A DNA stretch of 64,000 nucleotides, from the NCBI GenBank assembly GCA_010356995.1, contig ML996690.1:265101-329100 (forward strand), given 5' to 3'. Below, in pieces: positions 43,077-55,000 of the stretch. Under the pieces are notes generated by a model, which had not been told where the DNA came from, did not search any database, and was given only the letters and a program-made list of their open reading frames with translations. Positions within the stretch are counted from its first letter, which is position 1; every line of letters begins with the position of its first letter. The position numbers were made by a program, and so were the translations under genes. Source of the stretch: Trichodelitschia bisporula (lineage: Eukaryota > Ascomycota > Dothideomycetes > Phaeotrichales > Phaeotrichaceae).

Positions 43077-45982
43077 TGTGGATTTGGGATTGAAGATGGG
43101 GTTTGGAATTGGATTGGGAGTTGGGGTTGAACTGAGGCGGGAGTTGAGGTCGAGTTATATGTCGGATGTCATGTCGGGTGTAGGGCGCAGTCAGGTTAGG
43201 CGCTTTTGCTTGTTCGGCTAGTCTGCAGTGCGGCCCGGGCCGGGGGGTGATGAGGCTGGGTCGGGCCGGGGGGGGGGGGGGGGGGGGGGGGGGGCACGTG
43301 ATGCCGGCGGATGATGGATGCGAGAAGAATTGGGACGAGGTAAGAAGTTCCTGTCCGTTGATGAGCTGCTCTGACTTGATGAATTTAGGGCTGCTCCGAA
43401 GCCGAATGTCCAGGTGGAATCGATCTGGGCAATACCCGTTGCTGACCTATGCAGCCGTGTACTCAGAGCGTCACCGGTTGAAGACGTGCCTGACGATACC
43501 TGTTTGGATGATGCTCGATGGGACCTCAGTGCGCAGCACACTCCTTCCTTACTGCTGCGTGGTACAGCTGTGCTCAAGCTCTGCTCGTCGTTGCCTGTTC
43601 CGCTATTGACCCGCTCGGTGTATCTGGCGCTGCTAGAGCACCTATCGGACATCTCCTGGTCAAACTGGTCAACAGTAGAGTCGTCAAAAGCGAGTAGAGC
43701 CTGGGTATACCTGTAACACTCACCGGTCAAGAGGCCGGTGCACACCGAAATCCCAAAGGACGTCACCTAAACAGCTATCGTCGGGCGATACGTCCTCTAT
43801 ATCGACGACGGCGCTCCGAGCAGCACGTGTGGATATGGTAACGGGTTATGAGCCCCGCTGTCGCCACAAGGCCCAAGTTCCGCTTCAAGCACATGCGGGC
43901 CGGGCTTATGATCTTGTGATGGCGGTTTTAAACAATTTTTTCCTTTGTGCCTGTCGCGGGAGAATGTCGGGACCTCTCCAAATGGGGGAGGAGCTCCTGC
44001 TAGGAACCGGGGGCCTGGGGTGCTCTTGTCTCACGGCAGATGCCTGGGGAGAGGCTCTGACTCTTCCTCTCCTCTTCTTCTCCTCCGAAAATCAATCTCT
44101 GATACTCTTTGCACTTAAGTACGGGTTCGTGACAGGGCCCACCGTCGTTGGACCTGCCGGCCTGGATCCCGCTTTGCGTTCCGTGGTCTTTATAGTTGAG
44201 TTTCGGAATCTGTGCGACTGCGACGGCCGGGGCGGAATGGCTTCTGATAGGCGTCTTCGGGGACGAATTTGGTGTTCTGCTGTGATTCTGGCTTAGAACC
44301 TGGCAGAGACAGATACAGACTCCTTGCTGACCCGATGTTCTAGTTTCATGTGTTTCTTGAGCGAGGCGACGGGCTGCAATAGAGCTGTGAGCCGTGTCTT
44401 ACTCGGCAAGGGCCAGCGAGTGCTGGAAGGGAGTGCGTACTATTCCTTTATCAAAGCGTTCATTGTGTTACTCGGCCTGGCTCCATGGCTTCCAGACTCC
44501 CTCGCAATGATGCGGAAGTGGGGAGAGCGTTGACGCCCCGAAGCAGCACGGTAGGTACTCTATGCTTTTCCCCTGACCTCTGTTGGCTGAAGGCTGAGAT
44601 CCGGGTAGCTGAATAACGTCGGGACTTGAATGGTTAGTTCGTCGGTCTTTGGTCACACACCCACCTTCCTGCCTGCTGAGACCTTCGTGCTGGGCGCAGA
44701 ACTCAAGCGACCGCCGCGGAACCCGCTGCTGTCCGTCCCGACGGCGGTCCTTCATCGCTAGGTTGCTGTACAGGTTGATGTCTGCAGACAAAGAATTGTG
44801 TCTCGGGATCTCCAGTATCTCATTCTGACGTCCGCCGAGGGCGAAAAATTTACTAAGCCGTCGAATTGAGCGCCCATAGACGGCCCCTGCTTCCACTGCG
44901 GCTCGAATCAGTACCAAGGTCTGCCGCTTTCCGAAGATTCCTTCCTATTTTGGACAATGTTGCTACCGACTTTAGTCCTCAGCTCTGGACTCTTTCCCTA
45001 AAATTCTAGCAATTAAGAGATTGACAAATACTGAAACGGATCGCAGCTGCTTCGCAATACACTAGGCCAGCCTTGCAGCTCTCCCCGCCGCAAGGCTGTG
45101 CGCCAAGGAAGCTTACAAATGGTCCATCAATCTCGGCCATTGCCGAAACGGGAGTTGCATCGTCGAAGCGGAGATCACACCGTCCGGTGACTGTAAACGG
45201 TCTGGATCTTTTCTGATCGTGAAGGTTCTCATCCTGAGCCATCTGCTGCAGCCGATGAGCCATACTGACAGGTGCGCTGCTCCGGGATGCGCAGTTCGCC
45301 CACCATCTCTTGCGGCCCTACGATTTGACGGAGATACTTCCCAATTGAACGAATCACGACTATATGCTAATATATATCCTCCGTATAACTGATAAAGGGC
45401 CATGGATCAACCGCTTGCACTCGTGGTTCGGGGAAATGTTGCTTGCGCATCCAGAAACAGCAGCGTTTCATGCATCTCACAAAACATCGACGTTTCGCAG
45501 CACTGAACTCGAATAGCATCTATCGTCCATGATATGTGTCTAAGTTTGGCGCACCGGGGACGCGTATCGGCGTGGCACAGATCGCCGCGATTCGCAATGC
45601 TTCGCCGTCGCAAACTCTATCGGCGGCCGGGGCCTGTAAATAGATTGCCTGCCCGGCGCCAGCAACGGCCGACTTTACTATCAACCCTAAACCCACCCAC
45701 ACCCGCCCTTTGTTTCGCCCCTCCCGCACCCCATCCTCGCACCCACGCGCAGCTCCATCTAGCCCAAAGCCCGTGGCTAATCTACTCAAGGACGTCATTA
45801 GCATGGCCTCTTAATTGTCAGGTATATGACGCTTAGCAATGCCGTCCATCCAGAACGGTCCTGCGCCCACGGCGCCTAGTATATATACCCTCGCGGCCGC
45901 GCCCTCCAACTGGGCACCCGGCATCACTCCTTCACCCACGAAACAAAACACCACGCTCTTTTTCAACCACCAAACCAGCACA
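43077..45982. other. Intergenic, 2.9 kb
   Basis: No gene is supported. A run of about 24 G lies at 43269-43293. Open frames of 150-180 residues at 43218-44917 have no protein-like composition. The last 150 bp form the promoter of the small secreted protein. Confidence 0.45.
45880..45888 (+). promoter_or_regulatory. TATA box of the small secreted protein gene
   Basis: TATATATAC about 95 bp upstream of the ATG at 45983, with a CAAC-rich leader after it. This is a standard distance for a strongly expressed fungal gene. Confidence 0.6.
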
Positions 45983-46466
45983 ATGCGCGTTTCTGTCCTC
46001 CTCGCCGCCGTCTCCATGGCGTTCGGGTGCGCTCCCCTCCACTCCCCAACGGTCTAGCTAACATCACAGTTCTGCCCTCGCCACCGAAAGTATCGACGGC
46101 AAGCCCTTCAAGTTCGGCGTCAACCAAGGCAGCCTGCCGACGCAGTACCTGACCGCCTCGGGCATGGGTAGCTCCGACATCAGCAAGGGCGTCACCTGCA
46201 CGATCACCGCGGGCGCGCTCAAGTGCGGCGACCTCGGCATCTCGACCTCTGTCCCCGGCGACATGACGGCGGTCAAGTTGGTCAAGGGCCTTGCGACCAC
46301 GGGGTGGAGTTTGAACAATGACGTCATTACTGTCGGCACCGGCAGCCGCAAGTACACGTTCAGCCTGCGCACAAACCAGCCTAATACGGCGATTTGGATT
46401 GAGAATTGCCCGCATGGCCATTTCCAGCCGCATGGGGTTGCGAAGGCGTATTTTGTGGAGGCTTAG
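45983..46466 (+). CDS. Small secreted protein, 146 residues
   Basis: Model: exons 45983-46026 and 46070-46466; 43-bp intron with a GCTAAC branch; 146 residues. The signal peptide is MRVSVLLAAVSMAFGSALA. The mature part begins TESIDGKPFKFGVNQGSLPT and contains GVTCTITAGALKCGDLG and IENCPHGHFQPHG, with three Cys. It looks like a compact beta-rich domain (GKPFKFGVNQ, GSRKYTFSL). It has a clear TATA box and a short leader, suggesting regulated, possibly high expression. I do not recognise a named family; similar small proteins are common among fungal secreted effector-like or surface proteins. The coding call is strong; function is unknown. Confidence 0.82.
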
Positions 46467-47327
46467 GGGGTGGGATGTTGGTTCTTTGTGTATAGATGTT
46501 GTGTTTGGTTAGGAATTTTACTATTGCGTTTATGTCGGCCGACTACTGTTGGGCTTTGTGTTGAGGTGCTGGGTGACTGTCGTGTCCGTTTAAGAGTATG
46601 GTAGACATACACTATGATGGCTTTGACTTTAGTGTAGTACTAGACGTTACGGCATCATGTTTTCTCTTGCCAATATCACACCCCCAGCGCTGAAGCAATC
46701 AAGCTATCGGAGTTCCAATTGATGAAGATGTAAAGTGGGAGCCTTATTATGTCAGGAAGAAGCATGATACTTTTAGGAAGGAACATGATGTAATGTGCGC
46801 GTGATGGAAGGCAGGAGCATAGGAGGATAGTCGACATCGTGTATTCAATCTTGAGAGTCTCTTCCTCTCTTCCTCTCTTCCTCTCTTCCTCTCTTCCTCT
46901 CTTCCTCTTTAGTTCGAACTTCAGGTTTCACAGTCGCCTTTGCAATGTTGGAGCTTTCGCTCCCATCACTAGTTCTACAATCTAGGGCCCCTCGAGGGGG
47001 TATTCGCCACAGTCGAGCCCGGAGGCCACTGGCGGAAAGAAGAGCTCATTACTAGTTCGACCCTATGAGAGAGATCCTCCGCGAGCAACATTGGAAACGA
47101 GACCAGCTCACTTCACGTTGGCATGAATAAGAACAAATCATTGGGTATCTAGGGTATCTAGGGTACAAGAACTCAAACACCGCCCCCCCAACTCCACGCT
47201 GAAAACAAACCCGGGTATCATAACCTTCAGACCGAAACGCCATGCTAAAGCAAACGGGGCATCGCAAAACCAGCCGCTCCAGACGCCACACTGATGCTCT
47301 TCCCAAGCGCACAACCAGTCGGTCCAA
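46467..47327. other. Intergenic, 0.9 kb
   Basis: Two 3' flanks. It contains the 8-bp array listed separately and a small GGGTATCTA repeat at about 47144-47164. Confidence 0.5.
46861..46908. repeat. 8-bp tandem repeat, six units
   Basis: CTTCCTCT repeated six times without change, flanked by partial units. Confidence 0.95.
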
Positions 47328-49114
47328 CTAGTTGGGGTACGTGAAGTAAGGATGGTACTCCGTGTCCTGGGTCGTAGCCCGGCTCCCGCGGCGGCTCGAT
47401 GGACCAGCGTCCAATTCAGTCCTGTCCGTGGCTTCGCGCCCCGCCCTGTAGACTCCTGCCCGACGGTCGTTGGAACTCGCGTTCATCGACTTGGTCTTCG
47501 CGGTCACGTTGGGGGCGTAGATGACGTTGTTCATCTTGTTGCCGTCGAGGATATCGACGCACGCCGTCTTGTGGTGCCGGAGAAGGTCGCAGACCGCCGT
47601 GATGCGATCCACGAAGTTGAGATTGCGGTCCGGATGCTCCTTCCGCGTCTTGGGGGCCCAGGTTGGGTCGCTTAATTCGACCAAGGTGGACCCGTGGATG
47701 TGGAGCCTCACGGCACACTCCTGTATTGGGTTAGCACTTCTGTAACAGGACCGGTGGAAAGAAATACTTACAACTGCCTCCCAGCAACGAGCTTCGATGT
47801 ACTGCTGGTCATACTTGAAGGCTAACAACCGGTTTTTGTTGGTCTTTCCCGGCTTATCAAAGAAATTGGAAAAGTCAACGATCGCGTCGTATATGGCCAC
47901 GGCGAACGGTGTCTTCTCGTCGTCCGTCAGCGGCGCGCGGCGGTCCGGAGGTGCCCAGCGCGACTTGTACAGGATTTCATTGGCCTGTTCCATCCCCTTG
48001 ACCCTCCGAGAGTATGGATGATAGCGAGTGCCGACTACAGCACTGATATGCCGACCCCTAGGTGTCTTTCCCGTGGCCGCAGTTGCAGCTGGGGCTTGGA
48101 TGGGAGTGGAAGCCAGGACCGTCACGAAGGTCGGAGCGGGAGCTTGATGATATGTAGGAGCCGGCGCATAGGCAAACGGCTGGACCGGAGCTTGGCCAAA
48201 CATCTGGACCGGATCTTGGGTGAACGGCTGGACTGAGCCTTGAGCGAACGGCTGGGCCGGAGCTGGGACGACCGTCTGTGCCGGACCTGGAGGCGCAGTG
48301 GACGTATAGACCGGGGCCTGGTCGAAAGCGGACGACAGAGCTGGATCAATCGGGGGCGGACCGGACGTGTAAACCGGAGATGGATTGAACATGGACGCCA
48401 GAGCAGGATCAATAGCGGCCGGACCGGACGTATAGGCTTGAGCCTCGTCGAAGTCGAATGCATCAGCCGTATAAGCCGGAATCCAGTCGAAGACGGGTGC
48501 CGGAGCACGCTCAGTCTCGTCCAGGGTGAACGTCGGTTCCGGGACGGGCCCCTGATTGCCGTAGTAATCGTATGAGGCCGGCTGATGGTGCGGGACGAAG
48601 CTGAAGTTCATGCTCGGACCAGCCAGGAATGTCTCCTCAGGCGGAGCAGGAGCGATCGGGACGTGCCCGTTGTTCTCCGTGCTCAGGTCCGTCGCCCTCA
48701 GCTCGTTGACCATTTGACCCTGGTTGACGTCAGTGGTGACGGTCTGGAATAGGTTAGTAAGTTTGCCCCTGATATCGTTGAAGGGATGTAGCTTACCTGC
48801 GCCGTACCAGCGTTCTGCTGCTCAATTATGTTCACTGCCATCTGATCGGGCAGGACGGAATCGCTAACCGCTGTGTTCTGCGGCTGCTGATCCGGAGTGT
48901 CGACGATGTCGTTACACTCAAAGATATTCTGTAGAACATCATCTCCGAAGTCCGCGGTGGTCGCACCTCTAGCCGGATCTACGGACTGTAACCCGCCATT
49001 GATCAAGGCATCAGTCTCCGCGAAGGGGTCCATCTCTACCGTGGACGACGTAGCAGGCTCTTGAGCCGGAGGCGACGATGCGGCGACCTTGTTGGTACCG
49101 TTCGGAGCAGCCAT
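47328..49114 (-). CDS. Unknown protein with Pro/Ala repeats and a conserved C-terminal region
   Basis: Model: exons 49114-48797, 48743-47772 and 47720-47328; introns of 53 and 51 bp, both between codons; 560 residues. The second intron is a multiple of three, so the genomic frame stays open across it, but GTAAGT, a GCTAAC branch and ATACAG support splicing. The N-terminal 280 residues are disordered, acidic then Pro/Ala/Gln-rich, with repeats YTSGPxxIDPAL and QPFAQxxVQPFTQ. The last 250 residues look folded: TPFAVAIYDAIVDFSNFFDK, NRLLAFKYDQQYIEARCWEA, CAVRLHIHGSTLVEL and FVDRITAVCDLLRHHKTACV. I do not recognise this domain. With an activation-domain-like N-terminus it could be a transcriptional or chromatin protein, which is a guess. 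Confidence 0.72.
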
Positions 49115-51115
49115 TGCTGACACCGGAGAAGAAGAGCGTGGTTGGAGAGGTAGGAGGGAGTTGGTGGTGTTCTGACTGTGAGATGTGCGGTTCAATCCCT
49201 CAGTTGAGCTTGGTGTAGGGGTCCAGCTTGTGGAATTGCTGGTGGATTGGAGAGTGGTTGTTGTGGGGAGAAGGGGGGAGGTACAATGTCCCCAAGTTTA
49301 AGGGGGTGAATGGGTGACTGGAAAAAAAATTCACCAGTCACCCAGCAGGTACTTGTTTGTGTGCTGTGCGCTTGAAGATATATATGTGGGAACAATGATT
49401 CTGAGTAAAAGATCGGGTAACAATGACATCGATCTATATCGACATCAGTCGGCATGCCGACGAACGTCGGACTATAAGGGGGACCAGCCCCGGAAAACGT
49501 ATATGGGGCGGGAACTGAATCCCTTTCAAACAAGCTGCTTGAATATACATTCTGATCATTGTCGGAATGATTCAGAGGGGCATATACGTTTGAAGGAAAT
49601 ACATCTCCAGTTAAAATCTGCGAAGATATCAGAGTAGTGATCTCAAGTGAGTTTATATGACATGATGAGCGATTCATGCAGCAAACTGTCTAGGATAACA
49701 GGAACAAACAGAACAAAAACACTCAGGGGCATAAAATGAGCACGACAAACCCACCTCCTAGTATAGGGAAATTCGTCAACGAACGAGCTGAGCACAATAT
49801 GAATACCAGGTATAGACATTCCAAAGTTAAAGCGTAGGAGTATAGACAGTCGAGCCGGTGGATTCGGACAAGCCATCGTGATAATGACCCCTGGATTGAA
49901 GATGATGTGCATCAAAGAAGGTATCCGGGAGGAAGACGAAGTCGCCAGCAAGGACGCATTATGAAAGCCGATCGATGTCAGAGAGGGGCTGTGAATAAAC
50001 GAAGGCAAACCGTTGAGAATTCGGGCACGTGATATCATGATACTGGAACTTTAGGAGGTCAGACCCCGAACGGGAAGGTGAGCGGATCATACCCTTTTCA
50101 GATTGAAAGTAACGATTCTGAAACGACAGACGGTCGACGGCATTTAAGGATCGAGGGCGGCGCAAAATTGGAGAGTGGAAGAGGAAGAAGAATGGAAGTG
50201 GAGCTGGAGCAGTACACAGCGAGGAGAAGGTACATTTAAGGCACACCGATGCTAGTGATTTACAAGGCGACCGATGAATGATTTAGGGCAGCGGCGGCAT
50301 ACCGGTACCGGATTAACCATAATCCGGGCTGCTGTGAATTTACGAGGCCTGGTGCACCGCGGACGCGGCCATTCGATACACCAACCATGTGGACAGTCTG
50401 AACTGGTCGAAGCAATGTCAGAGTGAACGAAGTAACAGTAGACAACATCACTGATTAATTGGCTGCTTCTCTCCACGTGGAACGGTCCGGTCATTGTTGA
50501 ATTGCGTTACAACATCTGCGCATAGCATTTCGCATAATCCTGAGAGTGTAATGTTAGGCACCATAGCAGTATCGCTGGGAAGCTCCAAAACGGCCTTGAA
50601 AGCTATATCAAGTGCCGATATACCTTTCCAAATGCACCCGTATGAATTACCTATAGCAACTGGAGAAAAATGAGTGCTGTAAGCGTCCCAATGAATTCGG
50701 ATTGCATGCAGGATGGCGGAAAAAGGGAAACGTCAAACAATGGAAGCAGTCTGTCTCTAACGTCGCTATTGAAAAGGAGAAATACGCATGCAATATAGGG
50801 TCTACATTGTGGCCTCGAGGTTTCGCTGTTCGTAGACTCCAATGTGCGAAGAGGTGGTAGCGTCGTTGATGGTGTCGTCGGTGATGTTGTCCCAAGCTCG
50901 TCGCTCAGAGCGTCGGGACGGAAAAGCCTTTGATCCGATCTGCCTTGCAAGGGTGAGAGGCATCACCGCCTCACCTCCGAGCTCCAAGTTAACCAGCGTC
51001 ATCGCCACGACGTATCTCACCTCAAGCACGCCCACGGGAACCCAGATATTCATGCTCTTCCACGCGCACTCCCGTCTGCTCCGCTCCCCCTCCATCCTTC
51101 CCACAAGTCGCAGCC
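49115..51115. other. Intergenic divergent region, 2 kb
   Basis: Lies between the starts of the unknown Pro/Ala protein and the DUF1746 gene. No gene is supported; minus-strand open frames here lack protein character. Confidence 0.45.
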
Positions 51116-52082
51116 ATGGACGGTGAACCCGGACCTGCCTCCACCACCTCCCCCTCCGCCTCGCGCGTCGACGACGCGAACCTAGCAACGGACTCGCCGG
51201 ATGCGGATGGAGATTCTGACGCGCACGCGCTTTGGGCATACAAGCAGCGTCTTCGCTTCCTCGACGACCTAATCCGCAACCTAGACCTCCTCGTCTACGC
51301 CGAGATCTCAGTACTCTACTACCTCGAGTACGCACCCCTCCCATCACAACCCCCTTCACCACACCCCTAACAACCCCAGTACATCCCTCATCCGCGCCCT
51401 CTTCCGCGCCGCCATCCAAGGCTCCTACCTAACTCCAAAACCCTCCCTCCCCCCGCAACCACCATCCCCCTCCATCGCCGCCATCCTCGGCTCAAACATC
51501 ATCTGCCTAGTCCTAAACGCCTGCTTCTCCGCCCCCGCCGCCACCGAGGCTACCCGCGGATACCTGCATGGCAGCGTGTTAGTCGATTTTGTAGGACAAC
51601 AGGGTCCAACCTCGAAGCTGCGCCTTCTGCTGCTGAACCTGCTCATCACGCTCCTACAACTCGTCGCCCTGGCCGCAACGCGCAAGCGGCGCAAAGTGAT
51701 GCTAGCGCACCTCGGCCGGCGCCAGCCTTCCACGGTCCCTCACCCCGCAGTTGGAGAAGCATTCGACTTGTGCGACCGTGACGAAGCGCAAACGCACGAT
51801 GCTGAGGAGCGCGGTGTGCTTGTCCGATCGGCATCGCCGCTCGACGAGCGCTCTGCTCTCCTCGACGAGAACAGCTGGAGCGCGAGAAGCGATCCCTTCG
51901 CGCTGTCGGATACACTGGCGACGGGAATGGCCGTCGTCGCGGAGTTGTGGATCGCAGACACGGTGCGCGAGCAGTATATGGCGTACGAGCAGCAGGCCCA
52001 GGCCGGGCGGGGCGTGAGCGCTAGTTTGCGCGCGAGACTGCGACAGCGGGTACGTGAGATAGGCGCGCCGATTCGCGAGTAA
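51116..52082 (+). CDS. dsc4: DUF1746 membrane protein, Dsc4-like
   Basis: Model: exons 51116-51327 and 51380-52082; 52-bp intron; 304 residues. The N-terminal 40 residues are acidic and disordered. Then KQRLRFLDDLIRNLDLLVYA, EISVLYYLE and DTSLIRALFRAAIQGSYLTP open the DUF1746 domain. They are followed by a hydrophobic segment (ILGSNIICLVLNACFSAP), EATRGYLHGSVLVDFVGQQG, PTSKLRLLLLNLLITLLQLV and the C-terminal MAVVAELWIADTVREQY. These blocks match the DUF1746 family, whose S. pombe member Dsc4 is part of the Golgi Dsc ubiquitin-ligase complex that activates SREBP factors. Two to three membrane segments are visible. Family membership is fairly sure; the Dsc role is inferred from the yeast homologue. 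Confidence 0.78.
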
Positions 52083-55000
52083 GGTTAAGGGGTTGCATTG
52101 TTGCGCTGTCGGTGCGACATTTTAGCTTTTGTTTCGCATTGCATGGAGCGGGATGGGTTGCGTTATTAGGGCGCATGGCCGCGGCGTTGAAGGCTATTCG
52201 TGGATTCGGGGGTCGGGGTCGGCGAACCGGTTAGATACCCCGTACATAGACAGGGCGTTTTGTGGCTCACATATAACGGGGATGTCAGATGCGAAGCTTG
52301 ATACGAAGTCCAATTTTGCGCGTGCACCTAAACCTAGGCAACCAGCACCCCTCAACGCTCTCTCGCGTTGGAGCCACAAGGGGAACCACATGACGTGTGC
52401 CGCCCGCGTTTCATCCTGGCTGCTAAAAAAGAAGCAACGGGCGGCATTGCGCCATCGCGGACGGCGGGACGAGGCGCAATCTCGCAGATCGAGGTGGGGG
52501 TTTGCGCGTGTTCGGTCCGCGGGATGATTTGCGTGCGTGGGGCTGATGGCGTGGGGGCCGGGGAGCGGGGCAGGTGGGGTGGTTTGGTGGGGGGTCGGCA
52601 CGGGTGGGAAGTGGGGTTGCGGGACGGACGGGAGGCCGTGCGTTTGATTCGTGATGCGCGGGTGCGGGGCTAGCGGTGCTTTGCTGCGTCATTCGAGCTT
52701 AATTGTCAACATCATTTTCATTGCTGCACGTGAAGCTTGTCGCTCGGATGAGCATGGGATGCAAGCAACGACTCGTGTTGGCGCGGGTATTAAGCGCCAT
52801 CATCTCAACAGCGCTGTTGAGGCATGGAAGACGTCCCAAAGGGGTTATATAAGCAGCCTCCGCGCCCAATTGGTAAAACACGCAGAACAAAGAAAGAACC
52901 ACTGGAACAATCCCTCGTCCCAGCAAGCCCATTGTGCGCACTCGCGTAAGCCGCCAGCTCCAAGTCTCCGGACACGGAATCCACGCCATGCGCTCGGGAC
53001 CCATAGCCGCGTGCGGAGGAACCATCAGTCCCCGAGCAGAGCAAAGGGCGGAAACTCCACGCGAGAACGAAAGTCTGATCAGGGGCCGCAGCAGCCACAA
53101 TCGAATCGGGACCGGAAGGAGGCGCGCAGCCGAGGTGACGGGGCGGTTACCCATATACCGCTCGCTTAACCTCGCCTTTAGCGAGACCAGATAACTGGAG
53201 GGATCGAACTATTGTGGAACCTTGAGCTCGCTCTCGCCGTTCGCGCACAGGGTCGCACAGCGGTAAGGCCGCGGGAGAATTGTAGTACAACCAACCTGCG
53301 GGGAAAGCACTGATTTCAAATCCTCCGCCAGCATTGAAACTTACGAAGTACAAAGCGCCTAACAGCCCTACCGAGCGGGCACCCGCGTCGGCCAGCGATC
53401 ACCAGTGAACGTAGAACGAAAAAATCACATTACCCCCGTTTTCTGCACACCAGCCGCCGGGCTGGGAGCGTTTTCTTGCACGAGCGCCCGCGCCTGGGCT
53501 GACGTCGCGCCGCTGGATGCCTGCTGGCGGTGGCTGCATGCGCGTCGTGGGCGCAGGCGTGAGGGCTGCGACCCATGCGCGGGTTGCATATGCGCGTCCG
53601 ACGCATACATGTCGCGATGGCGAGACGACTGATGCACGGCGCTGGGTGCGCGGCCGGGTAGAACGCCGCCCGCTGGCCGGGGCCGGGGCCGAGGGGGGTG
53701 GAGCCGAGGGCGTCAGTTTGGGGCTGGGGGGTGGGAAGCCTGAGGCTGGTTTTGGGGTTTGGTTGCGGACGGTGGGTGGGGTGAGTTGGTGGTGGTGATG
53801 CTAGTGGCGATGCTAGTGGTTCTTCTGGTTGCGGCTTGCCTTTGCTGCTAGTGATAGGGGGAGGGGAAAAATACTGAATGGGCGGGTTGTTCGCGATCTT
53901 GTCCGTTGAGGGTGTGTGGATGGGCGGCGACGAGCAGGCGTCTTCCTTGCACCGCCGGCCCGGACGGTTCAACGTTCCGAATGAACGACGGGAACGAAGT
54001 TACTGGGAAATTTTCTCATTGGCTGCGCTTTTTCTCCTTTGATGCCCATGCATTGGGTGGCTTGCGCTTTTTTCTTCCGGCCGAGGAACGGAGACGTGCC
54101 TCGTCACGCCTTTTGCCTCAGTGTTTGCCGACCCGAGGGTGTTTGTTGACGTCGCCTGCATGCCGCGGTTGTGGAGAGCGGTGAGAGTCGCCACATCTTG
54201 CTGGTTCTGTTGCGGGCATTATGGTGATGGTGGTGATGTTTAGGCTCGGTTCGTTGTCGCGATCCTTGGGAATGGCCGATGTCGTCACGAGCTCGTCGAC
54301 TATCGATTCTCGACGCTCGAGAATGCAGTAAAAGAGTGTCTAGCTGTGCATAAGCGTCTCGCATTCCATTGTTCCAATATTCAAGCATGAAGCATCCAGT
54401 AAGGAAATGATGGAGAAATACGGATGTAGTAAGTGCAGCTGAAGAAAGCAGAGAGGGCATCACTCGGCGATATCAAAAGACCCCTTAATCCTAGCCTGTA
54501 CCCAATACTTCGCCTTCGCTTACGGACATGTACCGTGTACATGATGCCCCACCCGTATGCACCTCACCGACCTATCCACCAACCAACCACCTCCGAATGT
54601 CAAGCGCCCGTCTCTCCCGGCCCGGCACATCGGGCTCCAATTGCCAGGCCTCACCCCTTCTTCGTGCATATGCCGTACATCAGGCCTTGTACATCCATCG
54701 CGGCCAAATGCAACTGCAAGTATGCGCTGGTGCTGCAACGCATGTAAGTCGGGGCAAGCCGGTATGTACTATACCGGACGACACCATCCATTATTGGCAG
54801 AGGTGGATCCGAAGGCTGCTCCAGTGCGGAGGATTGGGTGATGGCCGTTGCTTTTGGAGTGAAGTGCGGCGAAGTGCATATAGTCTGGGTCACGGGGTTA
54901 AGAGTATTTTAGTAGTGAGTGGATCATCGGTGATGAAGAGGGAGAAGAGAGTGGAGGAGCATGCTTTTGACATACATTTGCATGCTGATGCCGCTTTCTT

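Noticed and set aside
52846-52853. TATA box followed by a short open frame (ATG at 52988)
   Set aside because: The encoded peptide is Arg/Gly/Ser-rich and featureless; the TATA may be fortuitous.
53195-53300. tRNA-like B box (GTTCGATCCC on the minus strand)
   Set aside because: No A box, anticodon arm or acceptor stem could be fitted around it.
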